NCBI RefSeq assembly: GCF_027460065.1
Contig: NZ_JAPYZZ010000001.1
Span: 942,973 to 1,006,972 of the forward strand
Length of the DNA: 64,000 nt
Direction: 5' to 3'
Source: Martinezella rhizogenes
Lineage (GTDB): Bacteria > Pseudomonadota > Alphaproteobacteria > Rhizobiales > Rhizobiaceae
Positions 17,043 to 25,284 of this stretch are shown here, piece by piece. The position numbers and the translations under genes were made by a program. The notes under the pieces are model-generated. The model was not told where the DNA came from. It saw nothing but the letters and a program-made list of their open reading frames with translations, and made no database searches. Position 1 is the first letter of the stretch. Each line of letters opens with the position of its first letter.

Positions 17043-18494
17043 TTACCCCTGCCTGCCGGTGCTGGTGATGGCACGGTTCAACGTGCCGCCCACGAGGTTT
17101 TCGACCTCGATACGCGCATCCAGAGATTTCTTGTAGTCCGCGGATGCCGTCTTGGCCGCCTCGGGAAGCCCGTTCCATTCAAGAGCCGCGCCCTGCAGAT
17201 CGCCGTTGCGCAGCTTGTTCTCCATGCGTGCGATCATCGCGTCGGCTGTCTCACCCTCGATATTTCCGACCGGACGAACTTTCACCAGCGAGAAGGCGCT
17301 TTCGGTCAGGCGTTCCATGATGCCCTGATTGGGGTCGGGCTGGTTGATGGCCGACAGCATCGCATTGGCGATATCGGGGAATTTGTGGATCAGCTCTGAA
17401 CGGGATGGCACACCGGTTGAGGCAAAGGATCGCAGCGATGCGATGGCCGGATCGTCAGGCGTGACCTTGGAGAGCGTGTCGAGTTCGGTGAGGAACGGTC
17501 CGCCGCGATCGATCGCTGCCTTCAGTGCGGCCGATGCAATCGCACGGGCGACTTCGATATCGTCGCGCGGCTCGTTGATCTTGGCTTCCGCATCCGCAAG
17601 GCGGCGCGTCAGTTCTGATGTGGCGGAGGCCTGCGCGGATCGCTCCGATTGCAGGGCAGCTTCCAGCGCAGTGATTTTTTCCGAAAGTCCATCCACCTGC
17701 GGCGCTTCACCCTTTGCCCCTTCCAGCCTAGCGATGCGCTGTTCCAGGGCCGATGTGTCTGCCGCCGGAGCATTGGCGAGCTGCTGCCGCAGACCGCCGA
17801 GATCGGATTTCAGCGCGGCGATTTCATCGCTTCCGGTTTTGCCCGCGTTAAAGGAAGGCAGGATACCCGCATATTGCATGCTGCCAGCGGCGGCCAGCGC
17901 CACGAGGCCGCCAACGATGCCGGCAGCGATCAGGCCCGAGGTTGCTGCCTGTTTACGCTCCGCCTCTTGCGGCGTGGAGGGTTTGGCCGGTCCAGATGAG
18001 GCGGTGGCTGCTGAGGGCTTTGCCGTGGCAGCGGCGCTGCCGGATGCGCTAGTGGAGGCTGTGGAGCCAAAGGTCGGCTTTGAGGAGGCTGCGGCAGCGG
18101 CAGCGGCGCTCGCCCCGTTGGCGCTCGTTGCCGGTTTGGCATCGGCTTTTGGCGGTGCTGCAGCTGGTGAAGCCGGCTCTTTTGGCTTGTCCACAGAGCT
18201 TTCTGCCTTCGGCGCGGAAGGTTCTACCTCCGTCTTGCCGACGTTGGGCTCAGGCTCGATAGGGGTTTTGTGCGGCTGATCCCAGACTGGCGGGGGATTG
18301 CCAGCTGTTGCTGCGGGCTTTGTTTCTGCAACGCTCGGCTCCGCCGTTGCGGCCGGCGTTTGGTCACCGGGCTTTTCCTCCGTCCTTGCAGCGTCCTCAT
18401 CGGCGGAAATTGCTTTCACGTCTTTTGCGTCCAGGTCGATTGTGACCGGTTCGGCTTTGGACTTGGAGTGGCGTGGCGGCTTTCCCGATACCAT
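17043..18494 (-). CDS. Mitofilin/Mic60-like inner-membrane protein
   Basis: The 483-residue protein has a low-complexity cytoplasmic N-terminus rich in Pro, Ala, Lys and Glu (1-185), one membrane helix (about 190-215), a coiled coil (about 225-305) and a C-terminal helical mitofilin signature region. This is the architecture of the alphaproteobacterial homologue of mitochondrial Mic60, which shapes membranes in cristae and, in some alphaproteobacteria, intracytoplasmic membranes. It sits in its characteristic place between hemD and hemY. Confidence 0.85.
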   Translation of the reverse strand: MVSGKPPRHSKSKAEPVTIDLDAKDVKAISADEDAARTEEKPGDQTPAATAEPSVAETKPAATAGNPPPVWDQPHKTPIEPEPNVGKTEVEPSAPKAESSVDKPKEPASPAAAPPKADAKPATSANGASAAAAAAASSKPTFGSTASTSASGSAAATAKPSAATASSGPAKPSTPQEAERKQAATSGLIAAGIVGGLVALAAAGSMQYAGILPSFNAGKTGSDEIAALKSDLGGLRQQLANAPAADTSALEQRIARLEGAKGEAPQVDGLSEKITALEAALQSERSAQASATSELTRRLADAEAKINEPRDDIEVARAIASAALKAAIDRGGPFLTELDTLSKVTPDDPAIASLRSFASTGVPSRSELIHKFPDIANAMLSAINQPDPNQGIMERLTESAFSLVKVRPVGNIEGETADAMIARMENKLRNGDLQGAALEWNGLPEAAKTASADYKKSLDARIEVENLVGGTLNRAITSTGRQG

Positions 18495-18567
18495 GACAAC
18501 CTCATTTCTGCCTGCAGTACTCTAAACCTAGTCAGTGACGGCGGCAAAGGAAAGAGGCGAGGTCGAA

Positions 18568-19308
18568 TTAGGTTCCAGAGTTATGGTGCAGAAGTTCGAA
18601 CATCGCGGCCTCGCTCGGCTCTTCGGCGGCCTTGGCATTTGAGCTGAAGATTTCCGGAACCAGAGAAAGCACATTGCGGCTGATGCAGATGAATTTTGTC
18701 GCGGTCAGCGCCGTCGCGTATTTATCCGTCGATGCATGACGGAAAAAAGCCCGCGCCGCTTCCGAGGAGTAAAGCAGGACTATATCGGCGGTCGTTTCGA
18801 GAAGCGTCGTTTCGAGCGTGTTTTCGGAAATATCCGAGGGCAGCATCTCGTAACAGTCGACCGTTCTGAAGGGAATGCCGGCAGCGGCAAGGCCTTCCTC
18901 GAAAACCGAGCCGCGTGGTCTGCCGGCGAGATAGAGCAAGGGTTCTTCCTCAGTCAAAAAAGCGCGGTGCTGTTTAACCAACGCGGTCAGACCCAGAGCA
19001 TCTCCGGAGGCGGTGAATATTTGCTCGAAGCCGGTTTTTCTCGCCGCTTCCGCGGTTGCCCCGCCGACGGCGAAAAGCGGTTTTGACAGATAGGGGGCGA
19101 GTTGCTCTCCGGACGTTGCCATCGCCCGCAGGGCTTCCGCGCTGGTCACCGCGATGGCTCCAGCCGGATCGGACAGCGCCACCATGGCGCGTTCGCCATG
19201 ATTGGAGGGGTAAAACAGCGGCAGAAGCACCGGCTCATGGCCGAGCGCTTCAAGCTTTGCGGCCGTCCTTTCGCCCGAACGCTGCGGCCGGGTGACGACG
19301 ATGCGCAT
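18568..19308 (-). CDS. hemD: Uroporphyrinogen-III synthase
   Basis: The 246-residue enzyme closes hydroxymethylbilane with inversion of ring D to give uroporphyrinogen III, the branch point to haem, sirohaem and B12. Sequence conservation in HemD is low; support comes from the opening VVTRPQRSG, the two-lobed length, the TSAEALRA-type segment, and its place 4 bases after hemC on the same strand. Its product feeds haem for the respiratory genes elsewhere in the window. Confidence 0.9.
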   Translation of the reverse strand: MRIVVTRPQRSGERTAAKLEALGHEPVLLPLFYPSNHGERAMVALSDPAGAIAVTSAEALRAMATSGEQLAPYLSKPLFAVGGATAEAARKTGFEQIFTASGDALGLTALVKQHRAFLTEEEPLLYLAGRPRGSVFEEGLAAAGIPFRTVDCYEMLPSDISENTLETTLLETTADIVLLYSSEAARAFFRHASTDKYATALTATKFICISRNVLSLVPEIFSSNAKAAEEPSEAAMFELLHHNSGT

Positions 19309-19312
19309 CGGC

Positions 19313-20242
19313 TCAGCTCCAGCCTTCGAAGAAATTGCTGCCCGCTTTGGCGCGCACCTCTTCGCCGGCCTTTTTCCCCAGTATCAACGCGTCCTTGCGG
19401 TTGCCGGAGATTTCGATGCCATGGCTTGTCTGGCCATCGGGGGTGAGGATCAGGCCGGAAAAATGCAAGTTATCGCCCTCGCAGGTGGCGTAACCGGCAA
19501 TGGGGGTACGACAGGAACCGTCAAGCGCTGCCAGAAAGGCGCGCTCACAGGTCACGGCGTCATAAGTGGGCCTGTCGTTTATGGGAGCCAACAATTCATC
19601 CATGCGGGCGTCACCGATGCGGCTCTCGACCCCGATCGCGCCCTGGGCCGGAGCGGGGGGAAACTCTTTCGGATCGAGAATTTCCGTTGGCACATTGTCC
19701 TTGCCGAGCCGCTTCAGGCCCGCAAAGGCAAGAAGCGTCGCATCCGCCTGGCCTTCCTCCAGCTTGCGCAGACGAGTGTCGACCAGCCCGCGGAAAACGA
19801 TGACGCGGAGATCCGGTCGCAGGCGGCGGATCAGTGCCTGGCGGCGCAGAGAGGCGGAGCCGACAACCGCGCCCTGCGGCAGCTCCAGAAGCTTCGGTGC
19901 CGTGCGGCCGATGAAGGCGTCGCGCATGTCTTCACGCGGCAGGAAGGCGGAGAGATGCAGGCCTTCGGGCAAAACCGTCGGCATGTCCTTGGAGGAGTGC
20001 ACGGCAATATCGAGTTCGCCGGACAGAAGCTGGTTTTCCAGTTCCTCCGTGAACAGGCCCTTGCCGCCGATTTCCGACAAGGCGCGGTCGGTAATCCGGT
20101 CGCCCTTGGTGGACAGCACGACGATCTCGAACATCTCTTCCGGCAGACCATGCGCCGCCATCAACCGGCTGCGGGTCTCATAAGCCTGTGCGAGCGCCAG
20201 CGGGCTGCCGCGCGTGCCGATTCGGAAAGGTTTTGTTTGCAT
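19313..20242 (-). CDS. hemC: Hydroxymethylbilane synthase (porphobilinogen deaminase)
   Basis: The 309-residue enzyme polymerises four porphobilinogens to hydroxymethylbilane. The opening [13 protein letters not shown], the HSSKDMP motif (82-88) and the cofactor-attachment cysteine Cys244 in [11 protein letters not shown] are all present. It is the first gene of the six-gene minus-strand operon ending at 14036, and is divergent from tsaD across 73 bases that hold a near-perfect inverted repeat. Confidence 0.97.
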   Translation of the reverse strand: MQTKPFRIGTRGSPLALAQAYETRSRLMAAHGLPEEMFEIVVLSTKGDRITDRALSEIGGKGLFTEELENQLLSGELDIAVHSSKDMPTVLPEGLHLSAFLPREDMRDAFIGRTAPKLLELPQGAVVGSASLRRQALIRRLRPDLRVIVFRGLVDTRLRKLEEGQADATLLAFAGLKRLGKDNVPTEILDPKEFPPAPAQGAIGVESRIGDARMDELLAPINDRPTYDAVTCERAFLAALDGSCRTPIAGYATCEGDNLHFSGLILTPDGQTSHGIEISGNRKDALILGKKAGEEVRAKAGSNFFEGWS

Positions 20243-20262
20243 CCGCGTCTATCCATTGTTAC

Positions 20263-20286
20263 CGGAGTTGTCTTAGACCAACTCCG
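20263..20286. promoter_or_regulatory. Inverted repeat in the hemC/tsaD divergent spacer
   Basis: CGGAGTTG (20263-20270) and CAACTCCG (20279-20286) are perfect 8-bp arms around an 8-base spacer. The whole 73-bp spacer must serve both promoters or leaders, so a shared operator or a leader hairpin is possible. The tsaD start is only 30 bases from the right arm. Confidence 0.5.
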
Positions 20287-20315
20287 CGCATGATCGCAAT
20301 GAACGAACAGATTTG

Positions 20316-21413
20316 ATGACCCCCTTTCTTCGTATCCTCGGCATAGAGACAAGCTGTGACGAAACCGCTGCATCCATTGTGGTTCGGCATGCGGACGGGC
20401 GTGGCGAGATCGTCTCCGACGTCGTTTTGTCGCAGCTTGAGGAACACAGTGCCTATGGCGGCGTGGTGCCGGAAATTGCTGCGCGCGCCCATGTCGAGGC
20501 GCTGGACACGCTGGTGGAAGAAGCGCTGGAACAGGCGGGCGTCACCCTTGCCGATGTCGATGCCATTGCCGCCACCTCCGGCCCCGGTCTCATTGGCGGC
20601 CTGCTGGTGGGCCTGATGACCGGGAAGGCCATCGCCAAGGCGGCCGGCAAACCGCTTTACGCCATCAACCATCTGGAGGGCCATGCGCTGACGGCGCGGC
20701 TGACCGATGGCCTGTCTTTCCCCTATCTAATGCTGCTGGTTTCCGGCGGTCATACCCAGCTGGTGCTGGTGCGCGGCGTCGGCGACTATGAGCGCTGGGG
20801 CACCACGATCGATGACGCTTTGGGTGAAGCTTTCGACAAGACCGCGAAACTTCTGGGTCTGCCCTATCCCGGCGGGCCAGCGGTCGAGAAGGCGGCAGCG
20901 AAGGGTGACCCGAACCGGTTTCCACTGCCGCGTCCGATGGTCGGCGAAACCCGTTTGGATTTTTCCTTCTCCGGCCTGAAGACGGCGGTGCGGCAGGCGG
21001 CGACCGCCATCGCGCCGCTTTCGGAGCAGGATATTGCCGATATCTGCGCCTCCTTCCAGAAGGCGGTGTCGCGCACTCTGAAAGACCGGATCGGCCGTGG
21101 CCTTGCGCGTTTCAAAGAAGAATTTCCGCATCTCAATGGAGAACCGGCTCTTGTCGTGGCCGGTGGCGTAGCCGCCAACCAGGAAATCCGCCAGACCCTG
21201 CAGGCACTTTGCGATACACACGGCTTCCGCTTCGTCGCGCCGCCGCACCGGCTTTGCACCGATAATGCTGCGATGATCGCCTGGGCGGGGCTGGAGCGCA
21301 TGGCGGAGGGCAGGCAAGCCGATGCGCTTGAGGTCGCGCCACGCTCTCGCTGGCCGCTTGACGGTAGCGCGGAGACGTTGATCGGTTTCGGCAAAAGGGG
21401 AGCGAAGGCCTGA
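20316..21413 (+). CDS. tsaD: tRNA N6-adenosine threonylcarbamoyltransferase TsaD
   Basis: The enzyme (365 residues) transfers threonylcarbamoyl to A37 of ANN-decoding tRNAs with TsaB and TsaE. The ASKHA-type phosphate motif [10 protein letters not shown] (9-18) and metal-binding HLEGH (H119, H123) are present, with [12 protein letters not shown] near the C-terminus. The start is ATG 20316; a TTG one codon earlier is less likely. The gene ends in TGATG, overlapping the gpsA start by one base. Confidence 0.97.
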   Translation: MTPFLRILGIETSCDETAASIVVRHADGRGEIVSDVVLSQLEEHSAYGGVVPEIAARAHVEALDTLVEEALEQAGVTLADVDAIAATSGPGLIGGLLVGLMTGKAIAKAAGKPLYAINHLEGHALTARLTDGLSFPYLMLLVSGGHTQLVLVRGVGDYERWGTTIDDALGEAFDKTAKLLGLPYPGGPAVEKAAAKGDPNRFPLPRPMVGETRLDFSFSGLKTAVRQAATAIAPLSEQDIADICASFQKAVSRTLKDRIGRGLARFKEEFPHLNGEPALVVAGGVAANQEIRQTLQALCDTHGFRFVAPPHRLCTDNAAMIAWAGLERMAEGRQADALEVAPRSRWPLDGSAETLIGFGKRGAKA

Positions 21414-22396
21414 TGCAGCGGGAAAAAATCGTCGTTATCGGCGCCGGTGCCTTCGGAACCGCGCTTGCCGTCGTCATCGCGCTGGAAAACCGGCATGACG
21501 TGACCCTGCTTGGCCGCGATCCATCACTGATGGCCGATCTGCGGAGCGACCGCGTGCACGAGGCCGCCCTGCCGGGTGTGGAGCTGCCGGATGCACTTGA
21601 ATTCTCGGCCGAGCCGGACGTGCTGGCTGGCGCCAGTATCGTGTTGTTCGCCATGCCCTCGCAGGCCCATGCCGACGCCGCCCGTCATTATGGCCCTTAT
21701 CTGGCTAACGACTCTATCATTGTCACCTGCGCCAAGGGTATCGACCGCAGCTCCGGTCGTCTGCTGACGGAACTTCTGGAGGCGGAACTGCCGCATCATC
21801 CGATTGCGGTCCTTTCCGGTCCGGGATTTGCGGCAGATATCGCGCGCGGCTTGCCGACCGCCATGGCGATTGCGGCGGAGGATGCGGCAGTTGCCGAACG
21901 GCTGGCGACCACGATTTCCGGCAGGACCTTCCGGCTTTATGCCTCGACCGACCGCATCGGCGTGCAGCTTGGCGGGGCGTTGAAGAATGTTCTCGCCATC
22001 GCCGCCGGCATTGTCGAAGGCGCGGGGCTTGGCGATTCCGCCCGGGCGGCGCTGATTTCGCGCGGGCTTGCCGAAATGTCTCGTCTCATCGTCGCCATGG
22101 GCGGCAAGGCGGATACGGTGCGCGGACTTTCCGGCCTTGGTGATCTGGTGCTGACGGCCACCAGCCACCAGTCGCGCAACCTGCGTTTCGGCATCGCGCT
22201 TGGCCGGGGTGAGGGCAAGGACATGTCCGGCGGGCTGGTGGAGGGCGCCTTTGCGGCAGCCGTTGCCGCCCGGCTCGGCGAGTATCACGCAATCGACATG
22301 CCGGTTACCGAAGCGGTGGCCGCCATTATCGATGGCAATCTGGATGTGGCGAGCGCCATGCAACAATTGATGACACGGCCCATCACCACTGAATGA
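21413..22396 (+). CDS. gpsA: NAD(P)H-dependent glycerol-3-phosphate dehydrogenase
   Basis: The 327-residue enzyme reduces dihydroxyacetone phosphate to sn-glycerol-3-phosphate for phospholipid synthesis. The Rossmann motif [10 protein letters not shown] (10-19), [16 protein letters not shown] and the catalytic [13 protein letters not shown] lysine region are typical. It is coupled to tsaD by a one-base stop/start overlap and followed closely by a YciI gene. The product feeds membrane lipid synthesis; the link to tRNA modification upstream is positional only. Confidence 0.96.
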   Translation: MQREKIVVIGAGAFGTALAVVIALENRHDVTLLGRDPSLMADLRSDRVHEAALPGVELPDALEFSAEPDVLAGASIVLFAMPSQAHADAARHYGPYLANDSIIVTCAKGIDRSSGRLLTELLEAELPHHPIAVLSGPGFAADIARGLPTAMAIAAEDAAVAERLATTISGRTFRLYASTDRIGVQLGGALKNVLAIAAGIVEGAGLGDSARAALISRGLAEMSRLIVAMGGKADTVRGLSGLGDLVLTATSHQSRNLRFGIALGRGEGKDMSGGLVEGAFAAAVAARLGEYHAIDMPVTEAVAAIIDGNLDVASAMQQLMTRPITTE

Positions 22397-22423
22397 ATGT
22401 TGGCCGACCATAAGGAGACGACA

Positions 22424-22717
22424 ATGCTGTTTGCCTTTATCTGCAAGGACAAGCCCGGCCATCTGAGTGTGCGCATGGAAACGCGCCCCGCCCATCTGGA
22501 ACATCTGAACAAGCTGAATGCCGAGGGCACGCTGAAGATCGCCGGCCCGTTTCTGGATGCCGAAGGCAAGCCGAATGGCAGCCTTGTCATCGTGGAAGCT
22601 GCCGATATCGATGCGGCAAAGGCTCTCGCCGAGGCTGATCCCTATGCCAAGGCCGGCCTGTTCGAAAGCGTGGACGTGAAGCCCTATAACTGGGTCTTCA
22701 ACAATCCGGGAGCGTGA
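22424..22717 (+). CDS. YciI family protein
   Basis: This small protein of 97 residues has the YciI-like ferredoxin fold, with the typical features RPAHLEHL, GPFLD and an ADPYAKAGLFESV tail, where conserved His and Asp residues are thought to be catalytic or ligand-binding. The start is set at 22424 by AAGGAG 7 bases upstream; an ATG at 22397 lacks a site. It is 27 bases downstream of gpsA and 6 bases upstream of the EVE gene, inside one operon. Confidence 0.88.
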   Translation: MLFAFICKDKPGHLSVRMETRPAHLEHLNKLNAEGTLKIAGPFLDAEGKPNGSLVIVEAADIDAAKALAEADPYAKAGLFESVDVKPYNWVFNNPGA

Positions 22718-22723
22718 CCGGAG

Positions 22724-23167
22724 ATGGCGAATTACTGGCTGTACAAGTCCGAGCCGTTCAAGTGGTCCTGGGAAATGCAGAAGGCCAAGGGCGAGGCCGG
22801 TGAAGAATGGACCGGTGTGCGCAACTATCAGGCCCGCAACAACATGCGCGCCATGAAGATCGGCGACAAAGGTTTCTTCTATCACTCCAATGAGGGGCTT
22901 GATGTCGTCGGTATCGTCGAAGTCTGTGCCTTGTCGCATCCGGATTCGACTGCGGAGGGTGATCTGAAGTGGGATTGCGTTGATATCCGCGCCGTCTGCG
23001 ATATGCCTCAACCGGTTTCCCTGAAAGATGTGAAGGCAAACCCGAAGCTGGAGAAGATGTCGCTCGTCACTTCCATGCGGCTTTCCGTGCAGCCGGTGAC
23101 GGAAGAGGAATATCTTGAGGTCTGCCGCATGGGCAACCTCGCCAATCCGCCGAAATCGCCGGACTGA
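22724..23167 (+). CDS. EVE domain protein (PUA-like fold)
   Basis: The 147-residue protein is a single EVE domain. The opening MANYWLYKSEPFKWSW and the core GEEWTGVRNYQARNNM, FYHSNEG and VGIVEV are diagnostic of the family related to human THYN1. EVE domains have a PUA-like pocket that is thought to bind modified bases in nucleic acid. Its place in an operon with tsaD and a methyltransferase may hint at a nucleic-acid modification context, but function is unproven. The stop lies 8 bases before the next start. Confidence 0.93.
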   Translation: MANYWLYKSEPFKWSWEMQKAKGEAGEEWTGVRNYQARNNMRAMKIGDKGFFYHSNEGLDVVGIVEVCALSHPDSTAEGDLKWDCVDIRAVCDMPQPVSLKDVKANPKLEKMSLVTSMRLSVQPVTEEEYLEVCRMGNLANPPKSPD

Positions 23168-23174
23168 TGTTTCG

Positions 23175-23819
23175 GTGAGGACTGATCCCGAACGCTTCAT
23201 TTTCGACAATACCGGTGTCATGCGCCCGCCGCATGTACCGGAATTGCGTCTTCATCTTGCCACCGAGGCGCACGAGCTTTGGCTGAAGACGGAGGATGAG
23301 CTGGAAGAGATCGGCCTGCCGCCGCCCTTCTGGGCCTTCGCCTGGGCGGGCGGGCAGGGGCTTGCCCGCTATGTTCTCGATCATCCTGAGAGCGTTTGCG
23401 GCAGGCGTGTGCTGGATTTCGCCAGCGGCTCCGGTCTGGTTGCCATCGCCGCGGCAAAGGCCGGTGGAGCCAAGGTCCTCGCTGCCGATATCGATCCGTG
23501 GACGGAAACGGCCATTCGGTTGAATGCGGCGCTCAATGGCGTGGATATCAGCTTTACGGGGTTCGACCTCGTCGGCAAGCCGGTCGATGCCGATGTCCTC
23601 TTGGCTGGCGACGTGTTCTATGACCGCGCCTTTGCCGATCTTCTCGTGCCGTGGTTTCTGGAGTTGACGGAGAAGGGTGTGAGCGTGCTTGTCGGCGATC
23701 CGGGGCGAGCCTATCTGCCCAAAGAACGCCTTCGCGCCGAGGCGACCTATCAGGTACCGGTGACGCGGGCGCTGGAAGACAGCGAAGTGAAGAAGACCAC
23801 GGTGTGGCGTTTTATCTGA
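23175..23819 (+). CDS. Class I SAM-dependent methyltransferase
   Basis: The protein of about 214 residues has the SAM-binding motif VLDFASGSGLVAIAAAKAGG, then the acidic VLAADIDPW end of strand 2 and a motif IV-like LLAGDVFYD. The family resembles the COG3897/lysine-methyltransferase-like group near ETFB-KMT; the PPPFWAFAWAGGQ start of the core is characteristic. I choose GTG 23175 (VRTDPERF) as start, since homologues I recall begin there; ATG 23220 is an alternative. The substrate may be a protein but is unknown. It is last in the tsaD operon. Confidence 0.8.
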   Translation: MRTDPERFIFDNTGVMRPPHVPELRLHLATEAHELWLKTEDELEEIGLPPPFWAFAWAGGQGLARYVLDHPESVCGRRVLDFASGSGLVAIAAAKAGGAKVLAADIDPWTETAIRLNAALNGVDISFTGFDLVGKPVDADVLLAGDVFYDRAFADLLVPWFLELTEKGVSVLVGDPGRAYLPKERLRAEATYQVPVTRALEDSEVKKTTVWRFI

Positions 23820-24197
23820 TCAGGGCCTGATGATGCAGACGCCATGTTCGTAGGCGCAGGCATCGTCTGCGTTTTCGGCATGGACAGAGATGATTTTCGC
23901 CTTGGGCGCAAGTTGCAGAGCCGCTCGATCCGTAATACCTTTTCGCGAAAATCCGCTGCTGATCGCGAAATAATTGCCGTTTCCGCGCACACGCAGTGCC
24001 GATATGCCGCCGACATAGGTGCCGCCGGGGAGGGCGGATGGCAACCCATCGGTAGAGAAGCTTACTTCGGATTGATGATGCCGATATGGGTGGCGACCAT
24101 AAAAATCCTCTGCTGCTGCCGGTTGCACGAAGGTTAAAATGACGCCTGCGACCATCATGGTCAGGGCGGCGATTCGGCGCTGTAACATGAGCCTCAT
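23820..24197 (-). CDS. Small secreted protein of unknown function
   Basis: This 125-residue protein starts with a signal peptide (positive MRLMLQRR, a hydrophobic core and AAA before EDF, cleavage about residue 29). The mature part is basic and has a single pair of cysteines near the end (ACAYEHGVC) that could form a disulphide in the periplasm. I do not recognise the family. Its stop codon directly abuts that of the methyltransferase, the shared bases reading TGATCA. A 14-bp palindrome lies just before its start. Confidence 0.72.
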   Translation of the reverse strand: MRLMLQRRIAALTMMVAGVILTFVQPAAAEDFYGRHPYRHHQSEVSFSTDGLPSALPGGTYVGGISALRVRGNGNYFAISSGFSRKGITDRAALQLAPKAKIISVHAENADDACAYEHGVCIIRP

Positions 24198-24208
24198 GCT
24201 CCGGTTTT

Positions 24209-24222
24209 ATTGGTTAACCAAT
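24209..24222. promoter_or_regulatory. 14-bp palindrome ATTGGTTAACCAAT
   Basis: A perfect palindrome sits 11 bases upstream of the secreted-protein start and 270 bases upstream of sdhC. The 9-mer AACCAATCG, of which it is part (24216-24224), recurs at 24333-24341. It is probably a regulator site for the minus-strand gene, the sdh operon or both. Confidence 0.5.
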
Positions 24223-24276
24223 CGTAAATTACACCTTTTCTGAATTACGTAAAGGTAAATATTTTGAGGGCGTAAA
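24223..24276 (+). promoter_or_regulatory. Three CGTAAA direct repeats upstream of sdhC
   Basis: CGTAAA occurs at 24223-24228, 24248-24253 and 24271-24276, with steps of 25 and 23 bases (about two helix turns). The middle copy is within TTACGTAA (24245-24252) and inside an ACCTTT-N12-AAAGGT dyad (24233-24256). The rest of the spacer to 24492 is AT-rich and has a TTGACA (24302-24307) without a matching -10. This resembles a multi-site operator for sdhCDAB. Confidence 0.5.
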
Positions 24277-24492
24277 TCTTGGAAACGCTCGATTTTTTAT
24301 TTTGACATGAAAAAATCCAAAAAAAATTCGTGAACCAATCGATTAAATTCGAATCGGTCATGAAATGTGCTTGTGATGACGCCCCCATGTGATTAAACGT
24401 CGCGGTTGGTGCAATGCACATTCTTTCGTCATGTGCTGTTGCTTGGGGGCGCCCGGTTTGATGGGCGCACGGGAAAACGCCGCGAGGTTCTG

Positions 24493-24885
24493 ATGGCGAA
24501 TGTGACAAATAACCGGCCTCTGTCGCCGCATCTTCAAATTTACAAGCCTATCCCGACGATGGTTGCATCCATCGTGCACCGCATCACTGGCGGGGCGCTT
24601 TATTTCGGGACGCTACTGGTCGCCTGGTGGCTGATCGCGCTCGCATCGGGCCCTGCCTATTACGACTGGGTCAGCTGGGCGATGGGCACGATCATCGGCA
24701 GGCTCATCCTGATCGGCTATACTTGGGCTCTGGTTCACCACATGCTGGGCGGCCTTCGCCATTTCATGTGGGATCTGGGTCATGGCTTCGACAAGCACTT
24801 TACCACCAAGCTGGCAAAGGCCTCGTGGGTCGCGTCGATCTGTCTGACCGCGCTGATCTGGGTCATTGTCCTGATCGTGCGCTGA
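24493..24885 (+). CDS. sdhC: Succinate dehydrogenase cytochrome b556 subunit
   Basis: This 130-residue membrane anchor of complex II binds haem b and ubiquinone with SdhD. It has three hydrophobic helices, the family N-terminus [11 protein letters not shown], the SIVHRITGG quinone/haem region (SxxHR-TG) and the haem-histidine motif [13 protein letters not shown]. The start at 24493 gives the conserved N-terminus; upstream in-frame codons to 24406 do not belong to the family. It is the first gene of sdhCDAB. Confidence 0.95.
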   Translation: MANVTNNRPLSPHLQIYKPIPTMVASIVHRITGGALYFGTLLVAWWLIALASGPAYYDWVSWAMGTIIGRLILIGYTWALVHHMLGGLRHFMWDLGHGFDKHFTTKLAKASWVASICLTALIWVIVLIVR

Positions 24886-24896
24886 GGAGATTTTTC

Positions 24897-25277
24897 ATGG
24901 ATATGCGTACACCTCTCGGAAAGGTTCGCGGTCTCGGCTCCGCCAAGGAAGGTACCGACCATTTCCTGCGCCAGCGCGTCACCGCGGTCGCCAACGTTCC
25001 GCTGCTGATCTTCTTCGTGATCTTCCTCATCAAATATGCCGGCGCGCCCTATCCGGAAGTCGTCGCCGCGCTGTCGAACCCGCTCGTTGCGGTCATCATG
25101 GCTCTGGTGCTGGTTTCCGGCCTCATTCACATGAAGCTCGGCATGCAGGTCATCATCGAAGACTACGTTCACGCCGAGGTTTCGAAGCTCGTTCTTCTGA
25201 TGCTCAATACGTTTTTCGCGGTTCTGATTGGCGGTCTTTCCATCTTCGCCATTCTGAAAATCGCATTCGCAGGATAA
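24897..25277 (+). CDS. sdhD: Succinate dehydrogenase hydrophobic membrane anchor
   Basis: The 126-residue second membrane anchor has three hydrophobic helices. [15 protein letters not shown] sequence ([11 protein letters not shown]), [12 protein letters not shown] and a central [15 protein letters not shown] supply the haem-ligand histidine and the conserved quinone-site residues DY. GAGGAG lies 8 bases upstream of ATG 24897. It is 11 bases after sdhC and 7 bases before sdhA, in one transcript. Confidence 0.95.
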   Translation: MDMRTPLGKVRGLGSAKEGTDHFLRQRVTAVANVPLLIFFVIFLIKYAGAPYPEVVAALSNPLVAVIMALVLVSGLIHMKLGMQVIIEDYVHAEVSKLVLLMLNTFFAVLIGGLSIFAILKIAFAG

Positions 25278-25284
25278 GTCCGCC

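Noticed and set aside
21524..23221. Minus-strand open frame of 565 codons across gpsA, YciI and EVE genes
   Set aside because: It covers three well-supported plus-strand genes with good starts and has no protein-like features.
24302..24330. TTGACA as a -35 for the sdh promoter
   Set aside because: No -10-like hexamer lies 16-18 bases downstream in the A-rich stretch, so I did not call a promoter.
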